Origin: Kushneria marisflavi
GTDB taxonomy: Bacteria; Pseudomonadota; Gammaproteobacteria; Pseudomonadales; Halomonadaceae
Length of the DNA stretch: 64,000 nucleotides
Assembly (NCBI RefSeq): GCF_002157205.1
Contig: NZ_CP021358.1
Coordinates: 124,001 to 188,000, forward strand
Direction: 5' to 3'
The notes under the pieces: model-generated
Seen by the model: the letters and a program-made list of their open reading frames with translations, nothing else
What the model was told of the DNA's origin: nothing
Database searches by the model: none
Shown: positions 8,486 through 17,229 of the stretch, piece after piece
How positions within the stretch are numbered: position 1 is the first letter of the stretch
Layout: each line of letters starts with the position of its first letter
Translations under genes and position numbers: made by a program

Positions 8486-9832
8486 TCAGCCGGCCTGCTC
8501 TTCGGTTTCTTCAGCTTCGTCAGCATTTTGCTGCTGCGCGGCCTGAAGGGCTTCCTGATAGCTCATGGGCGTTTCAACAACGCTGGCCTTATCCAGCAGC
8601 CTGTCGATCGCCTTGCGTTCAAGCACAGCAGATTTCACCTGGTTTTTCATCTGCTCGTTGCCCATATATTGCTCGACAACCTGTTCAGGCTGTTCAAACT
8701 GACCCGCCTGCTCTTCGATGAAGGCACGAATTTCATCGTCGTCAGCGTCCAGTTCGAAATGGCTGACCACTTCTGCCAGAAGCAGGCCAACTTCAACACG
8801 GCCGCGCGCCTGTTCGGCAAACAGCTCGTCGGGCAGCTGAGACACATCGAAATCGTCGCCCAGACCGAACTGCTGTGCGGCCTGACGCTTGAGCCCTTCG
8901 ACTTCCTGAGAAATCAGAGAGCTCGGTACAGATACTTCGTTACGAGCTTTCAGCGCATCGATCAGTTGCTGGCGCACACGATTGTCGATGGCGTTATCCA
9001 GTTCGCGCTGCATGTTGTTACGCACTTCCTTGCGGAAGCTGTCATTGTCGCCGTCTTCAACACCGAAACGGGACATGAACTCGGCGTCAACTTCAGGCAA
9101 TTCCTGCGCCTGGACCTTGTGTGTAGTGGTCTTGAAGCGTGCTTCCTGACCGGCCAGATGCTCGGCCTGATAATCTTCAGGGAAGGTGACCGTGACTTCA
9201 CGTTCCTCACCTGCCTGGACACCGACCAGCTGATCTTCAAAACCGGGAATAAAGCTGTTGGAACCCAGTACCAGCTGATGACCTTCGGCACTACCGCCCT
9301 CGAAGGGCTCATCACCAAGGAAACCCTCGAAATCAATGGTGATTTGATCGCCATCGGCAGCAGCACGCTCAACATCGTTCCACTGTGCATTCTGCTTGCG
9401 AAGCGTATCGATCATTTCGTCGATATCGGCATCGCTGATTTCGGCTTGAGGACGCTCGATCTGCTCGTCTTCAGGCAGCGTCAACTCGATGGAAGGATAA
9501 ACTTCCAGAGTCGCGACGAATTCGAGATCCTTGCCAGCTTCATTAACAGTTGCTTCCAGTGAGGGATAGCCCGCTGGATTAAGCTCGTTTTCGGTGATGG
9601 CGCGTACATAATGCTGACGCATCACTTCATCAACGACTTCGTTGCGTACATCACGACCAAAACGCTGGCGAACAACGCTCATCGGAACGCGTCCTGAACG
9701 GAAACCATCCAAGCGTACACGACGAGCAGTATCCTTGAGTCGCTCATCGACATTTTTGTCCACTTCTTGAGCCGGGACCTGGACGGTTACGCGACGCTCG
9801 ATCGGTGAAGTCGTTTCGACTGAAACTTGCAT
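8486..9832 (-). CDS. tig: Trigger factor
   Basis: This 448-aa ribosome-associated chaperone and peptidyl-prolyl isomerase meets nascent chains at the exit tunnel. The N-terminal ribosome-binding domain contains the signature DGFRSGRVPMSVV (residues 48-60), close to the usual GFRxGKxP. The central FKBP-type domain includes ITIDFEGFLGDEPFEGGSAE. A helical C-terminal chaperone domain ends in an acidic Glu/Ala/Gln tail. ATG 9832 has AGAGGA six bases upstream. An upstream in-frame extension of six codons lacks a better ribosome site. Confidence 0.97.
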   Translation of the reverse strand: MQVSVETTSPIERRVTVQVPAQEVDKNVDERLKDTARRVRLDGFRSGRVPMSVVRQRFGRDVRNEVVDEVMRQHYVRAITENELNPAGYPSLEATVNEAGKDLEFVATLEVYPSIELTLPEDEQIERPQAEISDADIDEMIDTLRKQNAQWNDVERAAADGDQITIDFEGFLGDEPFEGGSAEGHQLVLGSNSFIPGFEDQLVGVQAGEEREVTVTFPEDYQAEHLAGQEARFKTTTHKVQAQELPEVDAEFMSRFGVEDGDNDSFRKEVRNNMQRELDNAIDNRVRQQLIDALKARNEVSVPSSLISQEVEGLKRQAAQQFGLGDDFDVSQLPDELFAEQARGRVEVGLLLAEVVSHFELDADDDEIRAFIEEQAGQFEQPEQVVEQYMGNEQMKNQVKSAVLERKAIDRLLDKASVVETPMSYQEALQAAQQQNADEAEETEEQAG

Positions 9833-9889
9833 GAATGATCCTCTACCCACTCAGGTGGCGTGTTCGAAATAAAAAACTCAAGGGCGCAG

Positions 9890-9918
9890 ATTTTAAGAAC
9901 CCCATCAGATACTGGCAA
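9890..9918 (-). promoter_or_regulatory. Sigma70-type promoter of tig
   Basis: On the minus strand TTGCCA (9913-9918), 17 bp and TAAAAT (9890-9895) lie about 55 nt before the tig ATG. Further upstream, CCCCTTGAAA (core CTTGAAA at 9952-9958) matches the sigma32 -35 element. Its partner 14 bp on, GCCAATT, is a poor -10, so heat-shock control here is only a possibility. Confidence 0.65.
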
Positions 9919-10039
9919 GCTCGAAGCCTTAATTGGCACCGATTAATACGATTTCAAGGGGAAAAGTGGAATTTCTTTGCTTACTGGATGTCAGCAAACC
10001 CTCTTCCCGAACAGGCCACCAATGGATGGCATGCAAAGC

Positions 10040-10070
10040 AAAAAGGGCGACCCAACAGGGCCGCCCTTTT
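10040..10070 (-). terminator. Rho-independent terminator of the tRNA operon
   Basis: On the minus strand, AAAAGGGCG / CGCCCTTTT, with a 12-nt loop, is followed by TTTTTGCTTT. It lies about 40 bp after the tRNA-His CCA end. Confidence 0.85.
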
Positions 10071-10108
10071 CGACACAAACGCCGACATTCATCAGCGCCT
10101 AAAAATAA

Positions 10109-10184
10109 TGGGGTGGATGATGGGGATCGAACCCACGACCACCGGAGCCACAATCCGGGGCTCTACCACTGAGCTACACCCACC
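10109..10184 (-). tRNA. tRNA-His (GTG)
   Basis: A complete cloverleaf can be folded. The acceptor GTGGGTG pairs with CATCCAC, with the extra G-1 opposite discriminator C73 that is specific to tRNA-His. The anticodon stem CCGGA/TCCGG encloses the loop TTGTGGC with anticodon GTG. The T loop GTTCGATCC is intact and CCA is encoded. It is last in a Pro-Arg-His operon. Confidence 0.98.
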
Positions 10185-10224
10185 ATTACTTTCTTGCTGG
10201 CAACGTTAACCAAACTTGCTTTAT

Positions 10225-10301
10225 TGGCACGCCCAGCAGGACTCGAACCTGCAACCTACGGCTTAGAAGGCCGTTGCTCTATCCGGTTGAGCTATGGGCG
10301 C
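10225..10301 (-). tRNA. tRNA-Arg (TCT)
   Basis: The acceptor GCGCCCA pairs with TGGGCGT, followed by discriminator G and encoded CCA. The anticodon loop is CTTCTAA with anticodon TCT, reading the AGA/AGG codons. D and T arms are intact. It is the middle gene of the Pro-Arg-His cluster. Confidence 0.98.
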
Positions 10302-10366
10302 ATTCTATTGACCGTGGCTCTTGCTGTCAACCTTTGATTTTAAATTCTTTATCAAAATCAAAAGGT

Positions 10367-10443
10367 TGGTCGGGGTAGAGGGATTTGAACCCCCGACATC
10401 CTGCTCCCAAAGCAGGCGCGCTACCAGACTGCGCTATACCCCG
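10367..10443 (-). tRNA. tRNA-Pro (TGG)
   Basis: The acceptor CGGGGTA pairs with TACCCCG, followed by A73 and encoded CCA. The anticodon stem CTGCT/AGCAG holds the loop TTTGGG with anticodon TGG, reading CCA/CCG and wobble codons. It is the first gene of the cluster, 43 bp downstream of a sigma70 promoter. Confidence 0.98.
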
Positions 10444-10486
10444 ATACGCCAGCACCTCTGCCGAGGCCGCTGCCAATGCGAGGCGC

Positions 10487-10514
10487 ATTTTACCTGATAA
10501 CAGATCGGGGTCAA
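10487..10514 (-). promoter_or_regulatory. Promoter of the tRNA-Pro-Arg-His operon
   Basis: On the minus strand TTGACC (10509-10514), 16 bp and TAAAAT (10487-10492) are followed by a GC-rich discriminator GCGCCTCGC. That discriminator is the hallmark of stringently controlled stable-RNA promoters. It may therefore respond to the ppGpp made by RelA, encoded in the same window. Confidence 0.75.
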
Positions 10515-10570
10515 GCATAACTTGTCATGTGCGCTTTCGCGCCTTTCCTCTACTACCGAAAGAACATTCA

Positions 10571-10598
10571 TTGACTGCACCCGGCGGGATGCGACAAT
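10571..10598 (+). promoter_or_regulatory. Candidate promoter of folD
   Basis: TTGACT (10571-10576), 16 bp and GACAAT (10593-10598) lie 52 bp before the folD ATG. The -35 match is 5/6 and the -10 match 4/6. It is divergent from the tRNA promoter. Confidence 0.5.
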
Positions 10599-10650
10599 TG
10601 CAGCACTTATGAGCAAGGCTCACTCGAATCGTCACCAGGACAGAATATAG

Positions 10651-11508
10651 ATGAGTGCACAGTTGATAGACGGCAAGGCCACAGCACAAAAGGTGCGTGA
10701 AAGAGTTACCCAGCAGGTAGCCCAACGTCGCCGAGAGGGCAAGAGAGTGCCTGGCCTGGCTGTGGTACTGGTAGGCGATGATGCTGCATCGGAGGTCTAT
10801 GTACGCAACAAGCATCGCGCCTGTGAACAGGCCGGCATTCTTTCCTTTCAGCACAAGCTGCCGGCAGATACTTCCCAGCACGCACTGGAAGCGCTGATAG
10901 ACCAGCTCAATGCCGATACCAGCGTCGATGGCATCCTGTTACAGCTGCCACTGCCCGGCCATCTTGATGCTCGCCCCCTGCTTGAGCGCATTCATCCGCA
11001 CAAGGACATCGATGGTTTTCATCCCTATAACCTTGGCCGTCTGGCACAGCGCATGCCCACCCTGCGCCCCTGCACGCCCATGGGCGTCATGACACTGCTC
11101 AACGAGCACCAGCTTGATGTCCGAGGCATGACCGCCACTATCGTGGGCGCCTCCAATATCGTCGGCCGCCCGATGGCCCTCGAGTTACTGCTGGCAGGGT
11201 GCACCATCACGGTATGCCACAGGTTTACGCGCGATCTCAAGCAGCATGTTGAAAGTGCTGAACTGCTGATCGTGGCCGTGGGTAACCCGAATCTGGTCAA
11301 GAGTGAATGGATTCGCCCGGGCGCTATCGTGATTGATGTCGGCATCAACCGCACCGCCGAAGGCAAGCTGGTGGGCGATGTCGAGTTCGAGGGTGCCCGG
11401 GAGCGCGCCTCTCACATCACACCGGTACCGGGCGGCGTTGGCCCAATGACCGTGGCATCGCTGCTGGAAAATACGCTCACAGCTGCCGAGTTGCATGAGC
11501 ATGGCTGA
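10651..11508 (+). CDS. folD: Bifunctional methylenetetrahydrofolate dehydrogenase / cyclohydrolase FolD
   Basis: This 285-aa cytoplasmic enzyme interconverts 5,10-methylene-THF, 5,10-methenyl-THF and 10-formyl-THF using NADP. The substrate-binding segment [16 protein letters not shown] contains the active-site Lys. [13 protein letters not shown] and [11 protein letters not shown] are family signatures. The Rossmann part has [12 protein letters not shown], and [16 protein letters not shown] closes the protein. Length matches E. coli FolD (288 aa). It is divergent from the tRNA operon and converges on cysS across a strong terminator. One-carbon units from it feed purine and formyl-Met-tRNA synthesis. 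Confidence 0.98.
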   Translation: MSAQLIDGKATAQKVRERVTQQVAQRRREGKRVPGLAVVLVGDDAASEVYVRNKHRACEQAGILSFQHKLPADTSQHALEALIDQLNADTSVDGILLQLPLPGHLDARPLLERIHPHKDIDGFHPYNLGRLAQRMPTLRPCTPMGVMTLLNEHQLDVRGMTATIVGASNIVGRPMALELLLAGCTITVCHRFTRDLKQHVESAELLIVAVGNPNLVKSEWIRPGAIVIDVGINRTAEGKLVGDVEFEGARERASHITPVPGGVGPMTVASLLENTLTAAELHEHG

Positions 11509-11537
11509 GATGACACTGCACCAAGTGCTGGATACGA

Positions 11538-11564
11538 AAAGGCCCCGCCATTGGCGGGGCCTTT
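11538..11564. terminator. Bid[27 protein letters not shown] folD and cysS
   Basis: A perfect 12-bp stem AAAGGCCCCGCC / GGCGGGGCCTTT with a 3-nt loop is followed by TTTCTTTAT on the plus strand and TTTTC on the minus strand. It serves both convergent genes. Confidence 0.9.
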
Positions 11565-11602
11565 CTTTATATAATGAACAAGCCCTGGGGCCGACATATG
11601 TA

Positions 11603-12979
11603 TCAGCGGCTTTCGCTGACCCATGTCGTACCTTCCCGACTGTCTTTAAGAATAATACCCTGCTCTGCGAGCGCATCGCGAATGCGGTCAGCCTCAGCGA
11701 AATCACGATTGCGACGCGCCGCATTTCTTGCCTCGATCTGTCGCGCGATCTCCTCGTCATCAAGGCCGGACGACGCCCCCTGCAGAAAATCACCCGGCGA
11801 GCGCTCCAGCAGCCCCAGCAGGTTGCCCAGCCGAATCAATTCATGCGCCAGGGCGCCGGCCTGTACGGCATCATCACGATGGCGATTGATCTCGCGCACC
11901 AGCTCGAACATGACCGCCAGCGCTTCCGGTGTATTGAAGTCATCATCCATCGCCCGGGTAAAGCGCGTCGCGTAATCATCGTCGACATTCCCCTGGATGG
12001 CCTCCACCCCGTCAAGCGCATTATAAAAACGCTCCAGTGAACGTCTGGCATCCTTGAGCGTGTCAGGCGCATAGTTGATCGCGCTGCGATAATGACTGGC
12101 CACCAGAAGATAACGCACGACCTCCGGATCATGCTCTTTCAATACATCGCGCACGGTAAAGAAGTTGCCCAGTGACTTGGACATTTTTTCGTTATCAACC
12201 CTGAGTGCCCCGGCATGCATCCAGGTGTTGACATATTTCTGCCCGGTGGCCGCCTCGCTTTGCGCAATCTCGTTTTCATGATGGGGAAAGGCAAGATCCG
12301 GCCCGCCCCCATGAATATCGAAGGTATTGCCCAGACAGCAGGTCGACATGGCCGAACATTCAATATGCCAGCCTGGTCGGCCTTCGCCCCACGGCGATGG
12401 CCAGCTGGCCTCACCAGGCGTCGCGCTTTTCCAGAGCACAAAATCCAGCGGATCTTCCTTGGCCTGGTCGATATCAACCCTTGCACCAGAGCGCATGTCG
12501 TCCGGATTGCGATTATTGAGTGCTCCGTAACGCTCGAAACGACGCACGCGGTAGAACACGTCACCATTATCGGCCTGATAGGCATAGCCACGCTCGATCA
12601 GAGTCTCGATCATGGCAGTGATGTCGTCGATATGTGCCGTGGCGCGCGGCTCCTGGTCCGGAGGCAGCACGCCGAGTCGCCGCTCGTCTTCATGCATCGC
12701 ATCGATCATGCGCTCTGTCAGCGCATTGATCGGCTCGTTGTTGTCCCTGGCGCGCACCAGAATCTTGTCGTCGACATCGGTAATGTTGCGCACGTAGGTC
12801 AGACCATATCCGCTGGCACGCAACCAGCGGGTGATGACATCAAATGCGACCAGCATGCGCGCATGCCCCAGATGACAGTAGTCATACACGGTCATGCCAC
12901 AGACGTACATGCGTACATTGCCGGCATCAATGGGAGCAAAGACTTCCTTCTGACGCGTCAGGGTATTGTAAATCTGCAC
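11603..12979 (-). CDS. cysS: Cysteinyl-tRNA synthetase
   Basis: This 458-aa class I synthetase charges tRNA-Cys. The catalytic HIGH-type motif is YCHLGHAR near residue 35, the KMSKS loop is [10 protein letters not shown]. The zinc ligands are the Cys in VCGMTVYD, the Cys in [10 protein letters not shown] and the His/Glu in [12 protein letters not shown]. The C-terminal DALR-like helical domain is present and the length is normal (E. coli 461 aa). It starts at GTG 12979 with GGGGAG upstream. It follows glnS by only 14 bp, so a glnS-cysS operon is likely, as in Pseudomonas. Confidence 0.98.
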   Translation of the reverse strand: MQIYNTLTRQKEVFAPIDAGNVRMYVCGMTVYDYCHLGHARMLVAFDVITRWLRASGYGLTYVRNITDVDDKILVRARDNNEPINALTERMIDAMHEDERRLGVLPPDQEPRATAHIDDITAMIETLIERGYAYQADNGDVFYRVRRFERYGALNNRNPDDMRSGARVDIDQAKEDPLDFVLWKSATPGEASWPSPWGEGRPGWHIECSAMSTCCLGNTFDIHGGGPDLAFPHHENEIAQSEAATGQKYVNTWMHAGALRVDNEKMSKSLGNFFTVRDVLKEHDPEVVRYLLVASHYRSAINYAPDTLKDARRSLERFYNALDGVEAIQGNVDDDYATRFTRAMDDDFNTPEALAVMFELVREINRHRDDAVQAGALAHELIRLGNLLGLLERSPGDFLQGASSGLDDEEIARQIEARNAARRNRDFAEADRIRDALAEQGIILKDSREGTTWVSESR

Positions 12980-12993
12980 GCGGATACTCCCCT

Positions 12994-14673
12994 TCAGTTT
13001 GACTTGTTCTGCGCCTTTGCCCAGCCATCCTTGAGGCTGACCGTACGGTTGAAGACCAACCTGTCACTGCTGTGATCATGGCGGTCGGCACAGAAGTAAC
13101 CAACACGTTCGAACTGAAAACGCTGCTCGGCGCCAGACTGTGCAAGGGAAGGCTCGCCGATGCCATAAACCGTTTCGAGAGACTGAGCGTTGAGGTGATC
13201 AAGGAAATCAACGTCCTTGTCACGATCCGGCGCCTCGACCTGGAACAGGTTGTCATAGTTGCGCACTTCAACCTCGACACCGTGACGGGCACTGACCCAG
13301 TGAATGACGCCCTTCACCTTGCGGCCTTCCGGGTTCTGACCCAGCGTCTCCAGATCGACACTGCAGTGCAGTGCTTCTATCTCGCCCTGCTCGTTTTTGA
13401 TGACGTCATCACAGCGAATGACGTAGGCATTGCGCAGGCGCACTTCCTTGCCGGGCGCCAAACGGAAGAACTTCTTCGGCGGCTCTTCCATGAAGTCCTC
13501 ATGGTCGATCCAGATTTCACGATTAAGCGGCAGTTGACGCATGCCCATGTCTTCGCGAGCCGGATGGCCGGGCACTTCAAAGATCTCTTCATGATCTTCG
13601 GGCAGGTTGGTCAACACGACCTTAAGCGGCTTCATGACACACATGGCCCTGGGGGCGTTGTCTTCCAGATCCGAGCGAATGGCGTGATAAAGCATCTGAA
13701 TGTCGACAACACCGGACGCGCGCGAAACGCCAACCATATCGCAGAATTTACGGAGCGAGGCGGGTGTATAGCCACGACGGCGCATGCCGGAAATGGTCGG
13801 CATTCTGGGATCGTCCCAGCCGTTGACCACGCCCTGATCTACCAACAGCTTCAATTTGCGTTTGGAGGTAACGGTATAATTCAGATTAAGACGAGCAAAC
13901 TCGATCTGACGCGGTCGCGAGGGCACCGGCAGATTTTCCAGAAACCAGTTATAGAGCGGGCGGTGATCTTCAAATTCCAACGTGCAGATCGAGTGCGTGA
14001 TGCCCTCAATGGCATCGGACTGACCATGCGTGAAATCGTAGGAAGGATAGATCTTCCACTTGTCGCCACTCTGATGATGCGAGGCATGGCGAATACGGTA
14101 AAGGGTCGGATCACGCAGATTGATGTTGGGAGACGCCATATCAATTTTGGCCCGCAGCACCTTCTCGCCTTCAGCGAATTCACCGTTTTTCATGCCCTCG
14201 AACAGGGCCAGGTTCTCTTCAACGCTTCGATCACGCCACGGGCTCGGACGGCCGGGCTCGGTCAGTGTGCCGCGATATTCACGCATTTGCTCGGCGTTGA
14301 GATCATCGACATAGGCCAGACCGTCGCGAATCAGCTGACAGGCCCACTCATGCAGCTGATCGAAATAGCTGGAGGCGTAGCGAACCTCACCGCTCCACTG
14401 AAAGCCAAGCCACTCGATGTCCTCGCGAATGGCATCGATGTAGATCTGCTCTTCCCTGGCGGGGTTGGTATCGTCAAAGCGCAGATGACACTGCCCTCCG
14501 AGCTGTTCGGCCAATCCAAAGTTAAGACAGATCGATTTGGCATGACCGATGTGCAAAAAGCCGTTGGGTTCGGGCGGGAAGCGCGTCACGATGGAATCAA
14601 CGCGCCCCTGCTCGATCTCTTCACGAATCTGTGTACGAATGAAATTCGGTGCGCTGGTGCTTTCTGAGCTCAT
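12994..14673 (-). CDS. glnS: Glutaminyl-tRNA synthetase
   Basis: This 559-aa class I synthetase charges tRNA-Gln directly. The HIGH motif is in [14 protein letters not shown] near residue 40, and the KMSKS counterpart reads [10 protein letters not shown]. The C-terminal beta-barrel anticodon domains are complete. Length agrees with E. coli GlnS (554 aa). It is upstream of cysS and divergent from ppiB. A perfect TATAAT hexamer lies 70 bp before the ATG, with a small GCAGGCG/CGCCTGC hairpin in the leader. A 531-residue antisense frame across the gene is a shadow of codon bias. Confidence 0.98.
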   Translation of the reverse strand: MSSESTSAPNFIRTQIREEIEQGRVDSIVTRFPPEPNGFLHIGHAKSICLNFGLAEQLGGQCHLRFDDTNPAREEQIYIDAIREDIEWLGFQWSGEVRYASSYFDQLHEWACQLIRDGLAYVDDLNAEQMREYRGTLTEPGRPSPWRDRSVEENLALFEGMKNGEFAEGEKVLRAKIDMASPNINLRDPTLYRIRHASHHQSGDKWKIYPSYDFTHGQSDAIEGITHSICTLEFEDHRPLYNWFLENLPVPSRPRQIEFARLNLNYTVTSKRKLKLLVDQGVVNGWDDPRMPTISGMRRRGYTPASLRKFCDMVGVSRASGVVDIQMLYHAIRSDLEDNAPRAMCVMKPLKVVLTNLPEDHEEIFEVPGHPAREDMGMRQLPLNREIWIDHEDFMEEPPKKFFRLAPGKEVRLRNAYVIRCDDVIKNEQGEIEALHCSVDLETLGQNPEGRKVKGVIHWVSARHGVEVEVRNYDNLFQVEAPDRDKDVDFLDHLNAQSLETVYGIGEPSLAQSGAEQRFQFERVGYFCADRHDHSSDRLVFNRTVSLKDGWAKAQNKSN

Positions 14674-14743
14674 GGGGCGTGATCAGGCCTTGTTGACAAC
14701 GGATACCGGCAGGCGCGGTTTCGCCTGCACGGACAAAGCCGCT

Positions 14744-14749
14744 ATTATA
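14744..14749 (-). promoter_or_regulatory. Candidate -10 element of glnS
   Basis: A perfect TATAAT on the minus strand, 70 bp upstream of the glnS ATG, has no convincing -35 at 16-18 bp. Only the -10 is claimed. Confidence 0.45.
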
Positions 14750-14879
14750 GCGTGAGCGCCCGGGACCATGCCATGCAGGTATCAGTACCGACGTCATGAG
14801 TCATCGGCAGATCGATACACGCCATGCCTGCGTAGCTGCCCTGAAGTTGTCCCCTTGTTGCCTTTTTAGAGAATTTTTC

Positions 14880-15377
14880 ATGATCATTTTGTCCACCAGT
14901 GCCGGCGATATTAAAATCGAGCTTTTTCACGATCAGGCGCCGCAAACCGCCGCCAACTTTGAGCGTTATGTTCGTGAAGGTCATTACGACAACACCCTTT
15001 TCCACCGTGTCATCGACGGTTTCATGGTTCAGGGCGGCGGGTTTGATACCTCGTTTTCTCAAAAGCCGGTCCATGAACCCATCAAAAATGAAGCCGACAA
15101 CGGCCTCAAAAACAGCCGCGGCCATCTCGCCATGGCCCGTACCGGCGACCCACATTCAGCCACGGCGCAGTTTTTCATCAATGTGGCCGACAACGACTTT
15201 CTGAACCATACCTCTCCGACACCTCCGGGCTGGGGCTACTGTGTCTTCGGTCGTGTCGTTGAAGGCATGGACGTTGTAGACAGCATCAAGGGGGTGGCGA
15301 CCACCCGCCGTCATGGCCACGCCGACGTCCCCGCAGAAGACGTTGTCCTTGAGTCTGCCCGTCTCATCGATGCCTGA
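14880..15377 (+). CDS. ppiB: Cytoplasmic cyclophilin-type peptidyl-prolyl cis-trans isomerase B
   Basis: This 165-aa single-domain cyclophilin accelerates Xaa-Pro isomerisation. Core motifs are [16 protein letters not shown] (catalytic Arg and Phe), [17 protein letters not shown] and [15 protein letters not shown]. There is no signal peptide from ATG 14880, so it is the cytoplasmic form. The frame extends 28 codons upstream to an ATG at 14796. That extension is not conserved in type, and the start [16 protein letters not shown] fits the family. It is followed by lpxH, the E. coli and Pseudomonas neighbour. Confidence 0.96.
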   Translation: MIILSTSAGDIKIELFHDQAPQTAANFERYVREGHYDNTLFHRVIDGFMVQGGGFDTSFSQKPVHEPIKNEADNGLKNSRGHLAMARTGDPHSATAQFFINVADNDFLNHTSPTPPGWGYCVFGRVVEGMDVVDSIKGVATTRRHGHADVPAEDVVLESARLIDA

Positions 15378-15398
15378 TCGCTGAATAACAATGTTTCA

Positions 15399-15419
15399 GG
15401 CGCAGTAAAGTACTGCGCC
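15399..15419 (+). terminator. Hairpin between ppiB and lpxH
   Basis: GGCGCAGTA / TACTGCGCC with a 3-nt loop lies in the 60-bp gap before lpxH. No T run follows, so it may only attenuate or stabilise the ppiB message. Confidence 0.45.
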
Positions 15420-15437
15420 CTTCAAGCAGGAGAGGTC

Positions 15438-16193
15438 ATGACGACACTGTTTATTGCCGATCTGCACTTGCAGCAGGACGCTCCCGAACTGACCCGGGCA
15501 TTTTTGAATTATCTGGAATATCGCGCCCGCAGTGCTGACGCGCTCTATATCATGGGCGATCTATTTGAGAGCTGGATCGGCGACGATGCCATCAGTGAGT
15601 TTGAACAACAGGTCATTGAAGCCATGCGCCGTTTCAGTGACAGCGGCAAGGACCTGTATGTCATGCACGGCAATCGCGACTTTCTGCTGGGCGAACGCTT
15701 TGCCGAACTCACTGGTGCCGTACTCATTGATGACCCGGCCATCATTACTCTGAGCGAAGACGTTCCTGCCCTCTTGATGCACGGTGACAGCCTTTGCACT
15801 CAGGACAGTGAATACATGCAGTTTCGTGCCATGACGCGTGATCCAGAGTGGCAGCAGAAAACTCTGGCCCTACCGGTCGAGCAACGCCGCCTGCTGGCAG
15901 ATCGCATGCGGGAAGGCTCGGGCAGTGCCAACGGGAGCAAGTCCGATGACATCATGGATGTCAGTCAGGACGCCGTGGAAGAGATCGTGCAGCAATACCA
16001 CGTCCGCACGCTGATCCATGGCCATACCCATCGCCCCGACGTTCATGATTTCCGCCTGCAGGATGATGAAGCCGTCAAACGCTACGTATTGGGTGACTGG
16101 AGCGATCAAAAGGACAAGGGCTGGGAAATTCGTCTTGAGGATGCAACTCTGACGCTAGAATCCTTCAGCCTGTCAGAATTGTCTGGCCGATAA
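15438..16193 (+). CDS. lpxH: UDP-2,3-diacylglucosamine diphosphatase LpxH
   Basis: This 251-aa peripheral membrane metallophosphoesterase cleaves UDP-2,3-diacylglucosamine to lipid X in lipid A synthesis. The metal-binding motifs are ADLHLQ at residues 6-11, GDLFESWIGDD, MHGNRDFLLG, and HGHTHRPDVHDF toward the C-terminus. Length is close to E. coli LpxH (240 aa). GGAGAGG precedes the ATG. It lies downstream of ppiB as in other gammaproteobacteria. It shows that the organism builds a standard Gram-negative outer membrane. Confidence 0.97.
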   Translation: MTTLFIADLHLQQDAPELTRAFLNYLEYRARSADALYIMGDLFESWIGDDAISEFEQQVIEAMRRFSDSGKDLYVMHGNRDFLLGERFAELTGAVLIDDPAIITLSEDVPALLMHGDSLCTQDSEYMQFRAMTRDPEWQQKTLALPVEQRRLLADRMREGSGSANGSKSDDIMDVSQDAVEEIVQQYHVRTLIHGHTHRPDVHDFRLQDDEAVKRYVLGDWSDQKDKGWEIRLEDATLTLESFSLSELSGR

Positions 16194-16224
16194 AAAACAA
16201 GGGACGCCTCATGGTAGGCGTCCC
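16192..16224 (-). terminator. Terminator between lpxH and miaE
   Basis: GGGACGCC / GGCGTCCC with an 8-nt loop. The minus-strand copy is followed by TTGTTTTTT, making it a good terminator for miaE. On the plus strand it lies just after the lpxH stop but lacks a T tail. Confidence 0.82.
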
Positions 16225-16248
16225 TGTCGGAAGATTGTCGCATCCCTA

Positions 16249-16866
16249 TCAGGCAGCCGCCGGCACGCCGCTGTGAAAGCGGAACTCGCTATCCGGCGAT
16301 TCGATCAGCGCTTTTTCCACTTCGCCGAAGAAGGCGACCCGCTCGTCAATAGGCTCGTCAGCATACTGCGCCGCCAGCTCAAGATAGTCTTCAAAATGGC
16401 GCCCCTCGGACTTCACCAGGGTGCGATAAAACTTCGCCAGGGTGTCATCCAGATGAGGAATCAAACAGGCGAATCGCTCACAGGAGCGGGCCTCGATATA
16501 TGCCCCCACAATCAGTACATCGATCAGCCGCCCCGGCTCCTGCTCGCGAACATGTTCACGCAGCCCCTGGGCGTAGCGTGACGCGGAAACATGTTCATAG
16601 GCGATACCACGCTCGCGCATCAACGTAACGACCTGCTCGAAATGAAGAAGCTCCTCACGCGCCAGCTGGGACATTTTGGTCAACAGATCAGCCCGACTGG
16701 TATAGCGATACATCAGGCTCATGGCCGTGGAGGCTGCCTTCTTTTCACATTGCGCATGGTCGATCATCAAAAGGCGCTCATTGCCAAGCGCTGCAGCCAC
16801 CCAGCCCTGAGGCGTTCGGCAGGGGAGAAAATCGAGCAGTTCCGTGGGCATCAGGTCATCGGACAT
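16249..16866 (-). CDS. miaE: tRNA 2-methylthio-N6-isopentenyladenosine hydroxylase MiaE
   Basis: This 205-aa ferritin-like diiron monooxygenase hydroxylates ms2i6A37 of tRNAs to ms2io6A. The helical bundle carries the metal-ligand pattern: HAQCEKKAAS, REELLHFEQV with the E-x-x-H pair, YIEARSCERFA and KSEGRHFEDYLE with the second E-x-x-H. The start ATG 16866 (MSDDLMPTELLDFLP) is chosen because the alternative ATG 16914 adds a hydrophobic leader unknown in this cytoplasmic family. No ribosome site is strong at either. The miaA/miaB partners are not in this window. Confidence 0.9.
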   Translation of the reverse strand: MSDDLMPTELLDFLPCRTPQGWVAAALGNERLLMIDHAQCEKKAASTAMSLMYRYTSRADLLTKMSQLAREELLHFEQVVTLMRERGIAYEHVSASRYAQGLREHVREQEPGRLIDVLIVGAYIEARSCERFACLIPHLDDTLAKFYRTLVKSEGRHFEDYLELAAQYADEPIDERVAFFGEVEKALIESPDSEFRFHSGVPAAA

Positions 16867-17229
16867 ATCAAAACCGGGTAGTAGAGAAAGAGAACATGAA
16901 AATACAACGACCATGCAGCACGATCGTCATAATGGTCATTGTACCGGTGAAAGGATGGCTTCCCCATCATTCGAGGCTGTAGAGACACAAAATGTGTTCT
17001 CACAAAGCGAAAACGCAAAGCGTTGCTATACTGTCAGCCCGTATCGGGTAAAGGTTTTTTGTAAGCGCTCTCATCAAACGAGCTAATGCATTCTAGTCTT
17101 TACGTGAACCGATTCTCATGCTAAAAATAGTTTTGAAAACACTGTTCGAGTAATAACAGCTCACCGAATCGATTTTGACCATGGAGCAGGACGCTCCAGT
17201 CAATAAAGGTTTCATGCAAGGAGATCATC
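16867..17229. other. 363-bp divergent intergenic region, miaE / beta-barrel gene
   Basis: This region must hold the promoters of both flanking genes. I see an AACGC-AAA-GCGTT inverted repeat followed by TATACT around 17015-17035, possibly a plus-strand -10. The segment just before the barrel gene is AT-richer than its surroundings. GCAAGGAG gives a strong ribosome site at 17217-17224. No RNA gene or further ORF is recognised, but the long leader could hold a small-RNA target as is common for porin mRNAs. Confidence 0.5.

Noticed and set aside
9835..10209. 124-residue plus-strand frame between tig and the tRNAs
   Set aside because: It runs antisense through tRNA-His, the tRNA terminator and the tig promoter, so it cannot be a gene.
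10109..10443. Integration site of a mobile element at the tRNA cluster
   Set aside because: tRNA genes are common attachment sites, but no integrase, direct repeat of a tRNA 3' end or compositional change is present on either side.
13072..14667. 531-residue open frame antisense to glnS
   Set aside because: The glnS product on the other strand has all class I motifs. Long antisense frames are expected from the codon bias of this genome, and no ribosome site or family pattern supports it.
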